From assembly GCF_002153425.1 (NCBI RefSeq), contig NZ_KZ119600.1:2903920-2967919 (forward strand): DNA of 64,000 bases, in the 5' to 3' direction. The stretch comes from Litchfieldia alkalitelluris. Its GTDB lineage: Bacteria > Bacillota > Bacilli > Bacillales > Salisediminibacteriaceae. Below are positions 1 through 8,725 of the stretch, piece by piece. A model generated the notes under the pieces. It had not been told where the DNA came from, did not search any database, and saw only the letters and a list, made by a program, of their open reading frames with translations. The translations under genes and the position numbers were made by a program. The number at the start of each line of letters is the position of its first letter. Within the stretch, counting starts at the first letter, position 1.

Positions 1-156
1 TTAACTGCTTATCGAACGCGAAAATGAACAAAATCATGAATCTCGCGTGAGATTAACTGCTTATCGAACGCGAAATTGAGCAAAAGTAAGAATCTCGCGT
101 GAAATTGACTGCTTATCGAACGCAAAAATGAACAAGAGTATGAATCTCGCGTAAGA
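1..156. repeat. 52-base tandem repeat array, left copy (3 units)
   Basis: Three units with a period of exactly 52 bases start at 1, 53 and 105. Each contains GCTTATCGAACGC near its start and ATCTCGCGT near its end. ACGCGA and TCGCGT inside a unit are inverted repeats about 22 bases apart, so each unit could fold into a loose hairpin. Units differ at several scattered positions, so the array is old or relaxed. It may continue to the left of the window. A larger array of the same family lies at about 45570-45894. There are no unique spacers, so this is not a CRISPR array. Function is unknown. Confidence 0.9.
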
Positions 157-262
157 TACCAAGCTAGTAAATATATTTAATCACTCCACTACTATGCTTC
201 ACCACCATAACCCCCTACACATATATTAATCCACGAGTTACCCACAATTCGATTAATTTATA
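157..262. repeat. Flank shared with the 46 kb repeat region (left copy)
   Basis: Directly after the tandem repeat comes TACCAAGCTAGTAAATATAT and then about 85 bases beginning CTCCACTACTATGCTTCACC. The same two blocks follow the other array, at 45895-45917 and 46101-46186, there separated by about 183 extra bases. The copies differ by a few substitutions and small indels. A TTACCCACA at 238-246 corresponds to a perfect DnaA-box sequence in the other copy. No reading frame is supported here. Confidence 0.8.
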
Positions 263-279
263 ATTTACGGCTAAACAAT

Positions 280-329
280 AAAAAAAGAGGCAATCCTGGC
301 CACATATGATGTGACTAGGACTGCCTCTA
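280..329 (-). terminator. Intrinsic terminator after sigG
   Basis: Read on the minus strand, a long imperfect hairpin begins AGAGGCAGTCC and closes GGATTGCCTCT, followed by a run of seven Ts. It lies just after the sigG stop codon and ends the spoIIG-sigG gene group. Confidence 0.85.
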
Positions 330-337
330 TGTAAAAG

Positions 338-1123
338 TCATTCTTTTGCGTGTTTATTCATTTGTTGAATTGCCGCTTTCTCCAGACGGGATACCTGTGC
401 TTGAGATATACCAATCTCATCGGCCACTTCCATTTGTGTTTTCCCTTGGAAAAACCTCATGTCTAAGATCATCTTTTCCCTATCGTTTAAGCGTATCATC
501 GCTTCTTTTAATGCTATTTCCTCAATCCATTGAATATCTTTTTGCTTGTCATCACTAATTTGATCCATTACATAAATCGGGTCTCCCCCATCATTGTAGA
601 TTGGCTCAAATAAGGAAACAGGATCTTGAATAGCATCTAATGCAAAAACGATATCTTCTTTTGGAACATCCAGCACCTTGGCGATTTCCTGTACTGTCGG
701 CTCCCGTTCACGACTTTTTTCACTCATTAAATTGTCTCTTACTTGAAGTGCTTTGTAAGCAATATCTCGAAGTGACCTAGAAACACGAATCGGGTTATTG
801 TCCCTCAGGTACCTTCGAATTTCACCAATAATCATTGGTACTGCATATGTGGAAAACTTAACGTTTTGGCTTAAATCAAAATTATCAATGGATTTCATTA
901 ATCCAATACAGCCGACTTGAAATAAGTCATCCACATATTCACCGCGATTATTAAACCGCTGAATTACGCTTAAAACGAGACGTAGATTTCCATTAACGAG
1001 TTTTTCCCTCGCATCTTCATCCCCGTTTTGCATTTGTTCAAAGAGAATTCTCATCTCTTTGTTTTTTAACACTGGTAATTTTGATGTGTCTACTCCACAA
1101 ATTTCTACTTTATTGCGAGTCAA
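338..1123 (-). CDS. sigG: RNA polymerase sigma-G factor (late forespore)
   Basis: Sigma factor that directs late forespore transcription after engulfment. The protein (261 aa with the start chosen here) is nearly identical in layout to B. subtilis SigG (260 aa). The N-terminal RNKVEICGVDTSKLP is a SigG signature. Region 2 includes NGNLRLVLSVIQRFNNRG and DLFQVGCIGLMKSIDNFD, and the region 4 helix-turn-helix is TQMEVADEIGISQAQVSRLE. A longer frame begins upstream at 1237, but homology starts at a TTG at 1121-1123 preceded by GGGAGG, so that start is used. It is the last gene after spoIIGA and sigE, but has its own terminator and a forespore-type promoter upstream. Confidence 0.97.
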   Translation of the reverse strand: MTRNKVEICGVDTSKLPVLKNKEMRILFEQMQNGDEDAREKLVNGNLRLVLSVIQRFNNRGEYVDDLFQVGCIGLMKSIDNFDLSQNVKFSTYAVPMIIGEIRRYLRDNNPIRVSRSLRDIAYKALQVRDNLMSEKSREREPTVQEIAKVLDVPKEDIVFALDAIQDPVSLFEPIYNDGGDPIYVMDQISDDKQKDIQWIEEIALKEAMIRLNDREKMILDMRFFQGKTQMEVADEIGISQAQVSRLEKAAIQQMNKHAKE

Positions 1124-1131
1124 TGTCTTCC

Positions 1132-1144
1132 CTCCCAACAGGAG
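1132..1144 (-). promoter_or_regulatory. Leader hairpin covering the sigG ribosome binding site
   Basis: On the minus strand CTCC, a 5-base loop and GGAG can pair, and the GGAG is the core of the sigG Shine-Dalgarno sequence. With the TTG start, this would keep SigG translation low. From memory, a similar leader brake has been described for B. subtilis sigG. The stem is only four base pairs, so this is suggestive. Confidence 0.4.
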
Positions 1145-1160
1145 CTGATGTACAAGATTA

Positions 1161-1188
1161 AGTATCTCCTTGAGAGGGAAATTTATGC
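1161..1188 (-). promoter_or_regulatory. Probable sigma-F/sigma-G promoter of sigG
   Basis: The minus strand reads GCATA, 14 bases, then GGAGATACT. This matches the forespore pattern GYATA / GGNNANANT at every fixed position. The -10 element ends 38 bases before the TTG start, giving a short leader. B. subtilis sigG is known to be transcribed from a sigma-F promoter in the same place. Confidence 0.7.
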
Positions 1189-1204
1189 AGAGCTTCCTCA
1201 TCAT

Positions 1205-1232
1205 AAAAAGGCTTGAAAATCCTTCAAGCCTT
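1205..1232 (-). terminator. Intrinsic terminator between sigE and sigG
   Basis: The minus strand has AGGCTTGA, a short loop, CAAGCCT and then TTTTT. It lies 20 bases after the sigE stop, separating the spoIIG operon from sigG while allowing some read-through. Confidence 0.8.
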
Positions 1233-1252
1233 GTCATGACTAGTAAAAAGCA

Positions 1253-1972
1253 CTACAACATTTTATTAAATTCTTTTCTTAGTCTTTTTATTATCCTTTT
1301 CTCCAGTCGCGAAATATATGATTGGGATATTCCAAGCATATCAGCTACATCCTTTTGTGTCTTCTCTTCATCACCAGCAAGCCCAAATCGAAGTTCCATA
1401 ATTTGTTTTTCCCTATCGTTCAAGGTCTCAAGGGACTTTATAAGGAGCTTACGGTCCACCTTGTCCTCAATTCCCTTTGTAATGATATCTTCTTCCGTAC
1501 CGAGTACATCTGATAATAATAACTCATTACCATCCCAATCAATGTTTAGTGGCTCGTCAAATGACACTTCTGAACGTATCTTATTGTTTCTCCTTAAATA
1601 CATTAAAATTTCATTTTCAATACAACGAGATGCATAAGTTGCTAATTTAATTTTCTTTTCTGGATCGAATGTATTAACAGCTTTAATTAAACCTATTGTG
1701 CCTATACTAATTAAATCTTCAATGTTTATACCAGTATTCTCGAACTTTCTTGCTATATAGACAACGAGTCGCAGGTTTCTTTCTATCAGAACTGAACGTA
1801 CAGAATCATCTCCATTCGGGAGCTTCTTAAGCAAATAAGCCTCCTCTTCTTTTGAGAGAGGTGGTGGAAGTGCTTCACTTCCGCCTATGTAATATACTTC
1901 ATCAGATTTAATTCCAAGCTTTGCTAATAATTTATACCACCATATTTTCATTCTTAACTTCCATGTTTTCAC
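1253..1972 (-). CDS. sigE: RNA polymerase sigma-E factor precursor (early mother cell)
   Basis: Sigma factor of the early mother cell, made as membrane-bound pro-sigma-E. The length, 239 aa, equals B. subtilis SigE. The N-terminal pro-sequence (about residues 1-27) is basic and amphipathic, and the conserved [19 protein letters not shown] region contains the processing site cut by SpoIIGA. Region 2 ([34 protein letters not shown]) and the C-terminal helix-turn-helix ([19 protein letters not shown]) are intact. The start is GTG with AAGGGGG upstream. It lies 44 bases after spoIIGA, as in other spore formers. Confidence 0.97.
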   Translation of the reverse strand: MKTWKLRMKIWWYKLLAKLGIKSDEVYYIGGSEALPPPLSKEEEAYLLKKLPNGDDSVRSVLIERNLRLVVYIARKFENTGINIEDLISIGTIGLIKAVNTFDPEKKIKLATYASRCIENEILMYLRRNNKIRSEVSFDEPLNIDWDGNELLLSDVLGTEEDIITKGIEDKVDRKLLIKSLETLNDREKQIMELRFGLAGDEEKTQKDVADMLGISQSYISRLEKRIIKRLRKEFNKML

Positions 1973-2016
1973 GTATGTTTCCCCCTTATTGAAATTGAGT
2001 ATTCCACCTTTAGTAG

Positions 2017-2928
2017 TTATGAAGATTGCCTTTTCTGCTGCATCATCTTAGGGTTCAATAAACAGTTGTAATCATTTCGATCTGATAAAGCTGTATAACT
2101 TAAACCCACTAGTACATGGGAACATATATGTGGTAATTCATTCTCGTAAACGACTACCTCATCGGGTTTAATTGCCCACAAATAACGTTGCTTTTCTCCC
2201 ACAGTCCGAAATGGCACCATTGTCATTTTTCCTTCGAAGCCATCAGGAATTTGTTCATCTGCAACAAGGGACTTTTTAGTTAAATTAACGATAGAATCTG
2301 GGAATTGATTTCCCACGTCTGTCATATCTATAATCATGACAGAACGTCTTGTTAATGGGTCCTCTAATCGATTGCCACTATCAACAAACCCTTTCAGAAA
2401 TAGCTCAATACCAGCTACTTTTATTCGAACTGGGTATATTTGATCGTATCGAATCTTTTCCGTTTCTATTGATTCAAAACGTTGTCTTGAATAATAGTAA
2501 ATTATCGGAAAACCGATGACGACAAATAACCAGCTAATGGGGCTTCCAAATCCACTTGTATGTGTGGCAAATGTACCTTGAATAAAGCTTGTATCTGTTT
2601 TTAAGAAAAAGTGTAGTCCTAGTAGACCACCTCCTACAGCGAAATTAACAAAATAGAATGTCAACCAGGCTTGGAAAAATAGTTTAAAACGTTTAAATCC
2701 AAAGCTGGCGAGTATTATTATTATGGAGTACATTGTCTTGATAACTGGGTGCATTGCGTAAGGCTCTATAGGTGTAAATAAAAAAAGAACATAGAGGGAC
2801 GCAATAAAACCACCTAATAAGAGACGAAGTCTACTAACTCTTCTTTTTAAAACTATGGCTGTCAGTGAAATAAGTAATACATCAACTAAAAAGTTTAATA
2901 GCCAAATAATATCTAAATAGATTTGCAA
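2017..2928 (-). CDS. spoIIGA: Sporulation sigma-E factor-processing peptidase SpoIIGA
   Basis: Membrane aspartic protease that matures pro-sigma-E after a signal from the forespore (SpoIIR). The first half (about residues 1-150) has five hydrophobic segments. The second half carries the aspartyl protease motif FVDSGN, whose Asp (about residue 183) is the expected catalytic residue. The frame is open from a GTG at 2937, but the TTG at 2928 is chosen because GGTGG lies five bases upstream and homology to the usual N-terminus (x-IYLDVIWLLN) begins there, giving 303 aa. It is the first gene of the spoIIG operon, and sigE follows directly. Confidence 0.95.
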   Translation of the reverse strand: MQIYLDIIWLLNFLVDVLLISLTAIVLKRRVSRLRLLLGGFIASLYVLFLFTPIEPYAMHPVIKTMYSIIIILASFGFKRFKLFFQAWLTFYFVNFAVGGGLLGLHFFLKTDTSFIQGTFATHTSGFGSPISWLFVVIGFPIIYYYSRQRFESIETEKIRYDQIYPVRIKVAGIELFLKGFVDSGNRLEDPLTRRSVMIIDMTDVGNQFPDSIVNLTKKSLVADEQIPDGFEGKMTMVPFRTVGEKQRYLWAIKPDEVVVYENELPHICSHVLVGLSYTALSDRNDYNCLLNPKMMQQKRQSS

Positions 2929-2959
2929 GGTAGCCACCGTCCGAATGGAATTTGAACCT

Positions 2960-2992
2960 AGTATATCTTATGAGGTAAGTTAAGTGTGTCAC
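2960..2992 (-). promoter_or_regulatory. Spo0A-type spoIIG promoter with long spacer
   Basis: The minus strand reads GTGACA, 21 bases, TATACT upstream of spoIIGA. The abnormally long spacer between good sigma-A hexamers is the hallmark of the B. subtilis spoIIG promoter (22 bases), which needs phosphorylated Spo0A. Weak 0A-box-like sequences lie immediately upstream (TGGCAAA, plus strand 2995-3001) and further up (TAGTCAAA, 3018-3025). Confidence 0.6.
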
Positions 2993-3140
2993 TATTTGCC
3001 ATGAAAAAGGGACTTATTTTGACTATTTTTCAAAATTATTGTCATTGGAAGTAAAAGGGGAGTGAAAAAAATTTATTTATGAAAGTATTCCAAGATTAAA
3101 TAGATGTAGGAGAGAAAAATAGTTAGTTATTGAAAAGCAT

Positions 3141-3172
3141 AAAAAAAGCCCCTGATTTATTCAGAGACTTTT
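3141..3172 (-). terminator. Intrinsic terminator after ftsZ
   Basis: The minus strand has AGTCTCTGA, a five-base loop, TCAGGGGCT and then seven Ts. It closes the ftsA-ftsZ unit, and spoIIGA starts about 200 bases further on. Confidence 0.85.
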
Positions 3173-3193
3173 AATAATCATCTTTTAACTATA

Positions 3194-4336
3194 TTAAGTT
3201 CTTTTACGACGGTTTCTTAAAAATGTAGGGATATCTAAAGTATCCACTTCATCATCATTAGTTGACTTTTTAGCTGTACGTGTTTCCGTTTCTTGGTTCT
3301 TACTTTCTGGTCTACCTGTCGAGACAGGTTTGGTTCTATTAATGGCTGTTGGGCGACTTGCTGAAGGCTTTTCAGCACCCTGTACTTCGTCAAATCCAGT
3401 TGCAATTACAGTAACGACAATTTCATCTTTAAGATCTTCATTAATGACAGATCCAAAAATCATATTGACTTCGCTATCTGATGCAGATGAAACAATTTCC
3501 GCTGCTTCATGTACTTCAAATAAACTCAAGTTTGATCCTCCAGTGATATTCATAAGAACCCCTTGAGCCCCTTCAATTGAAGTTTCAAGTAAAGGAGAAG
3601 AAATGGCTTTCTTTGCAGCTTCTGCAGCACGACTTTCACCTGTAGCTACACCTATCCCCATTAAAGCTGAACCTTTTTCACTCATAATAGTTTTCACATC
3701 TGCAAAGTCTAAGTTAATTAGACCTGGAACTGCTATTAAGTCTGAAATACCTTGTACACCCTGTCTTAAAACATTGTCCGCTTCCCTAAACGCTTCTAAC
3801 ATCGGAGTGTTCTTATCTACAATTTCAAGGAGACGATCGTTCGGAATTACGATTAATGTATCTACTTTTTCCTTCAGAGAGGAAATCCCACCGCCTGCTT
3901 GCATCATTCGCTTACGACCTTCGAATGTAAATGGTCTAGTCACTACACCTACCGTTAGTGCACCAGCATCCTTTGCTATTTCAGCTATTACAGGGGCTGC
4001 ACCTGTTCCAGTACCTCCGCCCATACCAGCAGTAATAAATACCATATCAGAGCCATGCAGTATCTCCTCAAGCTGTTCACGGCTTTCTTCTGCTGCCTTT
4101 TTTCCAACTTCCGGATTTGCACCTGCACCTAAACCTCGAGTCAATTTACCGCCTAGTTGCAGTTTTGTCTCCGCTTTTGATAAATGTAGAGCTTGCGCAT
4201 CTGTGTTCACTGCTATGAATTCTACACCTTGTAAGCCGTTTTCAATCATTCGGTTAACAGCGTTACTACCGCCGCCACCTACACCGATAACCTTTATAGT
4301 TGCTAATTGATCCATGTCCATTTCAAATTCCAACAT
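3194..4336 (-). CDS. ftsZ: Cell division protein FtsZ
   Basis: Tubulin-like GTPase that forms the division ring at mid-cell. The protein is 380 aa. The nucleotide-binding region begins [15 protein letters not shown], the tubulin signature GGGTGTG is at about residues 106-112, and the catalytic T7 loop NLDFADVK is present. After a variable linker of about 55 residues comes the conserved C-terminal peptide [12 protein letters not shown], which binds FtsA, SepF and EzrA. The frame is open 10 codons further, but the ATG at 4336 has GGGGGA in front and matches the usual MLEFE start. It lies 33 bases after ftsA. Confidence 0.98.
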   Translation of the reverse strand: MLEFEMDMDQLATIKVIGVGGGGSNAVNRMIENGLQGVEFIAVNTDAQALHLSKAETKLQLGGKLTRGLGAGANPEVGKKAAEESREQLEEILHGSDMVFITAGMGGGTGTGAAPVIAEIAKDAGALTVGVVTRPFTFEGRKRMMQAGGGISSLKEKVDTLIVIPNDRLLEIVDKNTPMLEAFREADNVLRQGVQGISDLIAVPGLINLDFADVKTIMSEKGSALMGIGVATGESRAAEAAKKAISSPLLETSIEGAQGVLMNITGGSNLSLFEVHEAAEIVSSASDSEVNMIFGSVINEDLKDEIVVTVIATGFDEVQGAEKPSASRPTAINRTKPVSTGRPESKNQETETRTAKKSTNDDEVDTLDIPTFLRNRRKRT

Positions 4337-4369
4337 TTCCGATCCCCCAATCCTTCCTTGGTTCAAACA

Positions 4370-5656
4370 TTATTCAAAAAACACCTTAAATAAACTCTTA
4401 ACCTTCTTTTTCACGTCTGGTCCTTCTTTTGGCTGCCTTACTTTAGAAGGCTTGTCTTTCTTTTCAGTTCTCTCATTAGGTCCTTCAGATAGGGGAGCCA
4501 CACCAGCAGCTATCTCTTTCCCCTGAATTCTAGAATTTCTGTGGGCAAAAGTGATTAAGCCTACTCCATTTGTATATTGAGGTTCTCTTACCCCAATATA
4601 ATCTGGAATTGCTATGCGGACATTTTTTTGAAGTACCTCTCTTGCTAATTCTAAAACACCTGGTATCTTTACTGTACCACCTGTTAAAACGTATCCACCT
4701 GGTACATCATGATAACCTAAACGCTGAATTTCTTTTAATGATAGCAAAAACATTTCTTCCATCCTAGGTTCAATGATGTTTGCTAATTGCCATTGAGAGA
4801 ATTCTTGTTTTTGATCACTACCAATCTCCGAAACTTCGAATGTTTCATCATCGGAGGCATGATCTATAAAAGCATGTCCAAAGTCTTGCTTCACCTTTTC
4901 CGCTTCATCTGTGGAGGTACGAAGTCCAACTGATATATCATTTGTAATATGGTCTCCACCTATAGGTATTTGCCTTGTACCTTGTAGTGTACCATTTTCA
5001 AACACAGAAACGGTAGTGGAACCTCCACCCATATCTATCATAACGACTCCAAGGCTCTTTTCATCCTTCGACAAGGCAATTGTTCCAGCTGCTAAAGGCT
5101 GTAGGGCTATATCTGCAACATTTAATCCTGCTTTACCTACGCAGCGCAATACGTTATGTAGCATTGTCCTTGAACCAGTTATAATTGTACCTTCCATTTC
5201 CAGGCGAACGCCAATCATTCCACGGGGATCATTTATTTCATCTAACCCATCAACGATAAATTGTTTTGGAATGATATCAATAATCTCCCTTTCAGGAGGA
5301 ATTGATACAACTTGTGCAGCGTCAAATACTCTGTTTACATCCTCATCACCAATTTCGCGATCTTCACTAGAAACTGCTACGACACCGTGACAAGGCTGTA
5401 ATTGCACATGGTTTCCTGTCACGCCTACAATTACATTTTCGATGGAGAGTCCAATCATTCTTTCCGCTTTCTCCACAGCAGTTCGAATAGAATTTACTGT
5501 TTTATCTATATCGACGATGGAACCTTTCTTAATTCCCTCTGATTCTGTTTCCCCAACTCCAATGATATTTAGCGTTCCGTTCGTCATTTCACCAATTACA
5601 ACACGAACAGACGATGTGCCGATATCTAGTGTTACGTAAATGTCATGGTTGTTCAT
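4370..5656 (-). CDS. ftsA: Cell division protein FtsA
   Basis: Actin-like ATPase that tethers FtsZ to the membrane. The protein is 428 aa (B. subtilis 440). It starts YVTLDIGTSSVRVVIGEM, the phosphate-1 motif of the actin fold, and has a second glycine-rich motif VVMIDMGGGSTTVSVFENG. A charged linker rich in Lys, Glu and Pro precedes the short amphipathic membrane helix VKSLFKVFFE at the very C-terminus. The ATG has AAGGAGGTG upstream. It is co-transcribed with ftsZ. Confidence 0.97.
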   Translation of the reverse strand: MNNHDIYVTLDIGTSSVRVVIGEMTNGTLNIIGVGETESEGIKKGSIVDIDKTVNSIRTAVEKAERMIGLSIENVIVGVTGNHVQLQPCHGVVAVSSEDREIGDEDVNRVFDAAQVVSIPPEREIIDIIPKQFIVDGLDEINDPRGMIGVRLEMEGTIITGSRTMLHNVLRCVGKAGLNVADIALQPLAAGTIALSKDEKSLGVVMIDMGGGSTTVSVFENGTLQGTRQIPIGGDHITNDISVGLRTSTDEAEKVKQDFGHAFIDHASDDETFEVSEIGSDQKQEFSQWQLANIIEPRMEEMFLLSLKEIQRLGYHDVPGGYVLTGGTVKIPGVLELAREVLQKNVRIAIPDYIGVREPQYTNGVGLITFAHRNSRIQGKEIAAGVAPLSEGPNERTEKKDKPSKVRQPKEGPDVKKKVKSLFKVFFE

Positions 5657-5956
5657 TGGTTGGCACCTCCTTCAATCCTGCTCCCTTAAACTTTTTTAAA
5701 TTTGATAATTTTTAAATTTAATTCAAATATAGCAAATAAAATTGTTTCATCTTCCATGGTGAAAATTTCCACATGGATGTCTACCATGAAAATAGCAATT
5801 TTCATTTCACTATAATAAAAATACCTTATAATTTCTAATTCTTAAATAGGTCTTCTATGTCATTGTGAAAGCTTTATGAAGAATATTCAACATATACCAC
5901 CTATTCACCTTCTTTTTCAATGGATTTTAAAGGAAAAAGGAAAGGAAATTCTAGAT
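5657..5956. other. 300-base AT-rich gap upstream of ftsA
   Basis: No gene is supported. The stretch is very AT-rich and holds a short inverted repeat (CATGG, seven bases, CCATG, near 5772-5788). It probably contains the ftsA promoter, but no pair of hexamers was convincing. There is no clear terminator after sbp, so read-through from the upstream genes is possible. Confidence 0.5.
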
Positions 5957-6322
5957 TTATTGAGTTTCCTTTCTATCTTTTCCCTTTGAAAACCATGAAT
6001 CAAGCAGAATTCGTCGAATTAAGGCGATATTGTGAAATAATCTAACCCCAAAAGCAAAAACTGCTGCTAAATATAAGTCTACACCAAGATGGACACCTAG
6101 AAAAGCTAAACCCGCAGCTAAAGCAATATTTGTAAAAAATCCTGTTAAAAATACTTTTTCATTAAAGACATTTTCAAGGTGTGCTCGAACCCCTCCAAAT
6201 AAAGTATCTAGTGCTGCTAATACTGCTATCGATAAGTAACTAGAGTACGCATCTGGGATTCTAAATTCTGTAAATAAACCTAGAAAAATTCCTATTAGTA
6301 GTCCTAATATCGGAAGCCACAT
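5957..6322 (-). CDS. sbp: Small basic membrane protein Sbp (DUF1290)
   Basis: The protein is 121 aa, the same length as B. subtilis Sbp, encoded in the same place between ylxX and ftsA. It has three or four hydrophobic helices and a basic C-terminal tail (DSWFSKGKDRKETQ). The family is of unknown biochemical function and is conserved next to ftsA in spore-forming Firmicutes. It follows the ylxX stop by two bases, so it is translated from the same message. Confidence 0.93.
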   Translation of the reverse strand: MWLPILGLLIGIFLGLFTEFRIPDAYSSYLSIAVLAALDTLFGGVRAHLENVFNEKVFLTGFFTNIALAAGLAFLGVHLGVDLYLAAVFAFGVRLFHNIALIRRILLDSWFSKGKDRKETQ

Positions 6323-6324
6323 TC

Positions 6325-7023
6325 CTACGAATCCTCCTTTATGGGATTCATATACCTGACCCTTAATGTATTTCCATAAGGAGGTAGTTTAACATAATTG
6401 ATTGGCGTTACTTCTAAATTAAAATTTTCATAAGAAAAGAATTCCCTTGATTGAGAAGCCATCACAGCATGATGTAAATCCTCAGGAGCATTAGTAAGAA
6501 CTTTAATGGTTAGGGGAAACTGAGTCATTCTACTACCATTAATTAATGTAACCCCATTTACTTCACGAATAGGGGTAGTGGTAATTATTCTTTCATTGCC
6601 AACAGCAACCTCAATTGCTCCAGACATATTTAATTCATTTAACAACATTCTTAATAAATATGGAGGTACAGTACGTATCGCTCCTCCTTCATAACTTTCA
6701 TCAAATATGGGCTTCACTTCAATAATGATCCCCGGACCACCCATTTCTGTTAGTCCAGCTTGTTCTCTTAATTCCTCAATTGCATCAAGCATTACATCTT
6801 CCACATCCTCAGTTTGCTGCAACTGATACAATAACTCTAATTGTCGATCGATCTCCCGATTCAATTCAGCCTGTCTTTCTTTTTCTGTCGTAAGAGCTTG
6901 TCTCAATTCAAATAGGCTTCTTGTATCTCGTTCAGGTTCATTCGTTGTTTGAAATTGAACTGCTATCATAAAACCTATAATGAATGTAACAATAGTAAAG
7001 ATGACTATTATTCTGTTTTTCAT
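6325..7023 (-). CDS. ylxX: DUF881 family membrane protein YlxX
   Basis: The protein is 232 aa. One N-terminal transmembrane helix (about residues 5-22) is followed by a coiled coil (residues 40-75, rich in Glu, Leu and Arg) and a compact extracellular DUF881 domain containing AIEVAVGNERI and VNGVTLINGSRM. The start overlaps the ylxW stop (TAATG). YlxW and YlxX are paralogues always found together. Their function is not established, but their place among division genes suggests a membrane-surface role. Confidence 0.92.
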   Translation of the reverse strand: MKNRIIVIFTIVTFIIGFMIAVQFQTTNEPERDTRSLFELRQALTTEKERQAELNREIDRQLELLYQLQQTEDVEDVMLDAIEELREQAGLTEMGGPGIIIEVKPIFDESYEGGAIRTVPPYLLRMLLNELNMSGAIEVAVGNERIITTTPIREVNGVTLINGSRMTQFPLTIKVLTNAPEDLHHAVMASQSREFFSYENFNLEVTPINYVKLPPYGNTLRVRYMNPIKEDS

Positions 7024-7727
7024 TAGCTTTCCCCTCTTTCGGAGAAATAAGGCTCTAGTACAATCTCATTTTTCTTTTCAATTCTAACTTCAATATTATC
7101 ACTTAATAACCTATCCTTTACACCACCTACCATGTTAATAGCTTCATTTAATGTTTCACTATCACCCAAAGCTGTTATTTCAAACGGTGCAAAAGATATA
7201 TGACCATCCACCTCTATTACTGGGCCAATACATTGGATATAAGATTGACTATTAATTCTGTGACCATTTATAGCAATCGCTTCAGCCCCTGTAACAAGTA
7301 ACTCATCAATTAACATTCGAATATGCTGTTCGTGAACGATGTAATTATTTGGGTTTTCCCCTTCGACATATTCAGAGTCATTAAGGGTGACAGATAATCC
7401 TTCTCCCACGACTCCTACGTTTCCAGTTATCATCCTTAAACGGTCTAGGTCTTCCACTAGGTTGAAATACCTTGTCTGCTGATTTACAATTTCCTCTTCA
7501 AATTCTGTAAGTTGGTTTTGTATATCACGTAACTCTTCAGTTAAACTTCTATTGACCATCTGCTCCATTAAAATTTGATCTCGCAGCTCATCCTCTTCTC
7601 GCCATTGTGAGCCATTTGTTTGGTTTGCTGCAGAATTTAGATTTGTAAATTGGTAACTTAATGCAACGATAAAGCCACTAACAAGTAAAACAAGGGAAAG
7701 GATCACGTGACTACCCTTCACTTTCAC
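7023..7727 (-). CDS. ylxW: DUF881 family membrane protein YlxW
   Basis: The protein is 234 aa with the start chosen here: a basic N-terminus, one membrane helix (VILSLVLLVSGFIVALSY), a long coiled coil, then the DUF881 domain with AEAIAINGHRI. The frame is open to 7760, but the GTG at 7727 is preferred because AGGAGG lies nine bases upstream and the size then fits the family (B. subtilis 231 aa). It overlaps the end of divIB by 17 bases, so translation is likely coupled. It is the paralogue of the next gene. Confidence 0.9.
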   Translation of the reverse strand: MKVKGSHVILSLVLLVSGFIVALSYQFTNLNSAANQTNGSQWREEDELRDQILMEQMVNRSLTEELRDIQNQLTEFEEEIVNQQTRYFNLVEDLDRLRMITGNVGVVGEGLSVTLNDSEYVEGENPNNYIVHEQHIRMLIDELLVTGAEAIAINGHRINSQSYIQCIGPVIEVDGHISFAPFEITALGDSETLNEAINMVGGVKDRLLSDNIEVRIEKKNEIVLEPYFSERGES

Positions 7728-8490
7728 CTTCTTCTTCCTCCTCAACTTTAGTGCTTTCAAAATATGGATTCATTCGCATATGTACAATACCTTCTTCACC
7801 TGGTTCCAATTGCTCAACAACGGATGGGTATGGTGCAAGCCTTTCTGAGAAACGACGGATTGTTGAATGCACAACAAATCCATCATTCATAAATAGTACT
7901 AGCCTTGATGCATCGTTCTCAACTGGTGCATGATATATCTCAGAAATGCGCTCCCTTAATGATATGGGCATTAGAGATAATTCCTTTGCAATTTCCTTTT
8001 TACTATCTTCATCATGAAAATCAAAAAGTAATGGTGCATCATGTGGTGCTGAAACAACATGGTCTATTTCAGATAAAATATGGCCTGTCTCTAACAAAGG
8101 AAAATAAGTACCTTCAGAAGCTAAATAACCTATTCTTTCATACTCAGATAAATTAATGATGACTGTATTCGGCCACCTTCTATTTATTTCCAATGAAGCG
8201 ATTTCTGGACGTGTTAATTTTTCTATGATTGCCTCTTCATTTATGCGCCACATGCTTACTTCAGGTATTAATTCTGAATTAGTTATGATCCAATTTGTAC
8301 TGATGTATTCATTGCCTTCCACTTCCACTGTTTTCACATGACTAAAGGAAGATTGAAAATACATGACTATAGTCATTAAGAGAAAGAAAACAGATATATA
8401 TAGTATTAGACGACGATTTGCCCGTTGGCGTCTCCGTTCCTTAAATGTAGGGATCCGCTCATCAAGTTCCACAACCTTCTTATTCTTCAT
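7711..8490 (-). CDS. divIB: Cell division protein DivIB (FtsQ family)
   Basis: Bitopic division protein that works with DivIC and FtsL at the septum. The protein is 259 aa. A basic cytoplasmic tail (KERRRQRANRR) precedes one transmembrane helix (about residues 28-46), then a POTRA domain (VKTVEVEGNEYISTNWI) and the beta domain typical of FtsQ/DivIB. The C-terminus is very acidic (VEEEEEGESEG). The ATG at 8490 has GGAGGA seven bases upstream; the longer frame from 8547 has no such site. Confidence 0.95.
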   Translation of the reverse strand: MKNKKVVELDERIPTFKERRRQRANRRLILYISVFFLLMTIVMYFQSSFSHVKTVEVEGNEYISTNWIITNSELIPEVSMWRINEEAIIEKLTRPEIASLEINRRWPNTVIINLSEYERIGYLASEGTYFPLLETGHILSEIDHVVSAPHDAPLLFDFHDEDSKKEIAKELSLMPISLRERISEIYHAPVENDASRLVLFMNDGFVVHSTIRRFSERLAPYPSVVEQLEPGEEGIVHMRMNPYFESTKVEEEEEGESEG

Positions 8491-8679
8491 TGGTCTTTCC
8501 TCCATTGTATAGCAAGGGAATAAGTAATGAAAACTGCATTTTATCAAAAAACGCCAAAAAGAGACAAAATGCCTGTATATCCTCCTATTTTACTAGTCAT
8601 ATATACCTTATATAATTATACGAGCATGCGCCTTGCTTCGAATATTACAAATTATATGTATAAATGTACAATCAAATAT

Positions 8680-8717
8680 AGGTCCTTCCACAGTGTTACT
8701 TTAAGTGGGAAGGACCT
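8680..8717 (-). terminator. Hairpin after murB
   Basis: AGGTCCTTCC and GGAAGGACCT flank a loop, giving a stem of about 12 pairs with one bulge just beyond the murB stop. The T-tract on the minus strand is weak (TATATTTG), so termination may be partial before divIB. Confidence 0.6.
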
Positions 8718-8725
8718 ATTGTTCA

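Noticed and set aside
3603-4310. 235-aa plus-strand frame opposite ftsZ
   Set aside because: It is a shadow of the codon pattern of ftsZ, with no ribosome site and no family resemblance. The same applies to long opposite frames over ftsA, murG, spoVE and ctaD.
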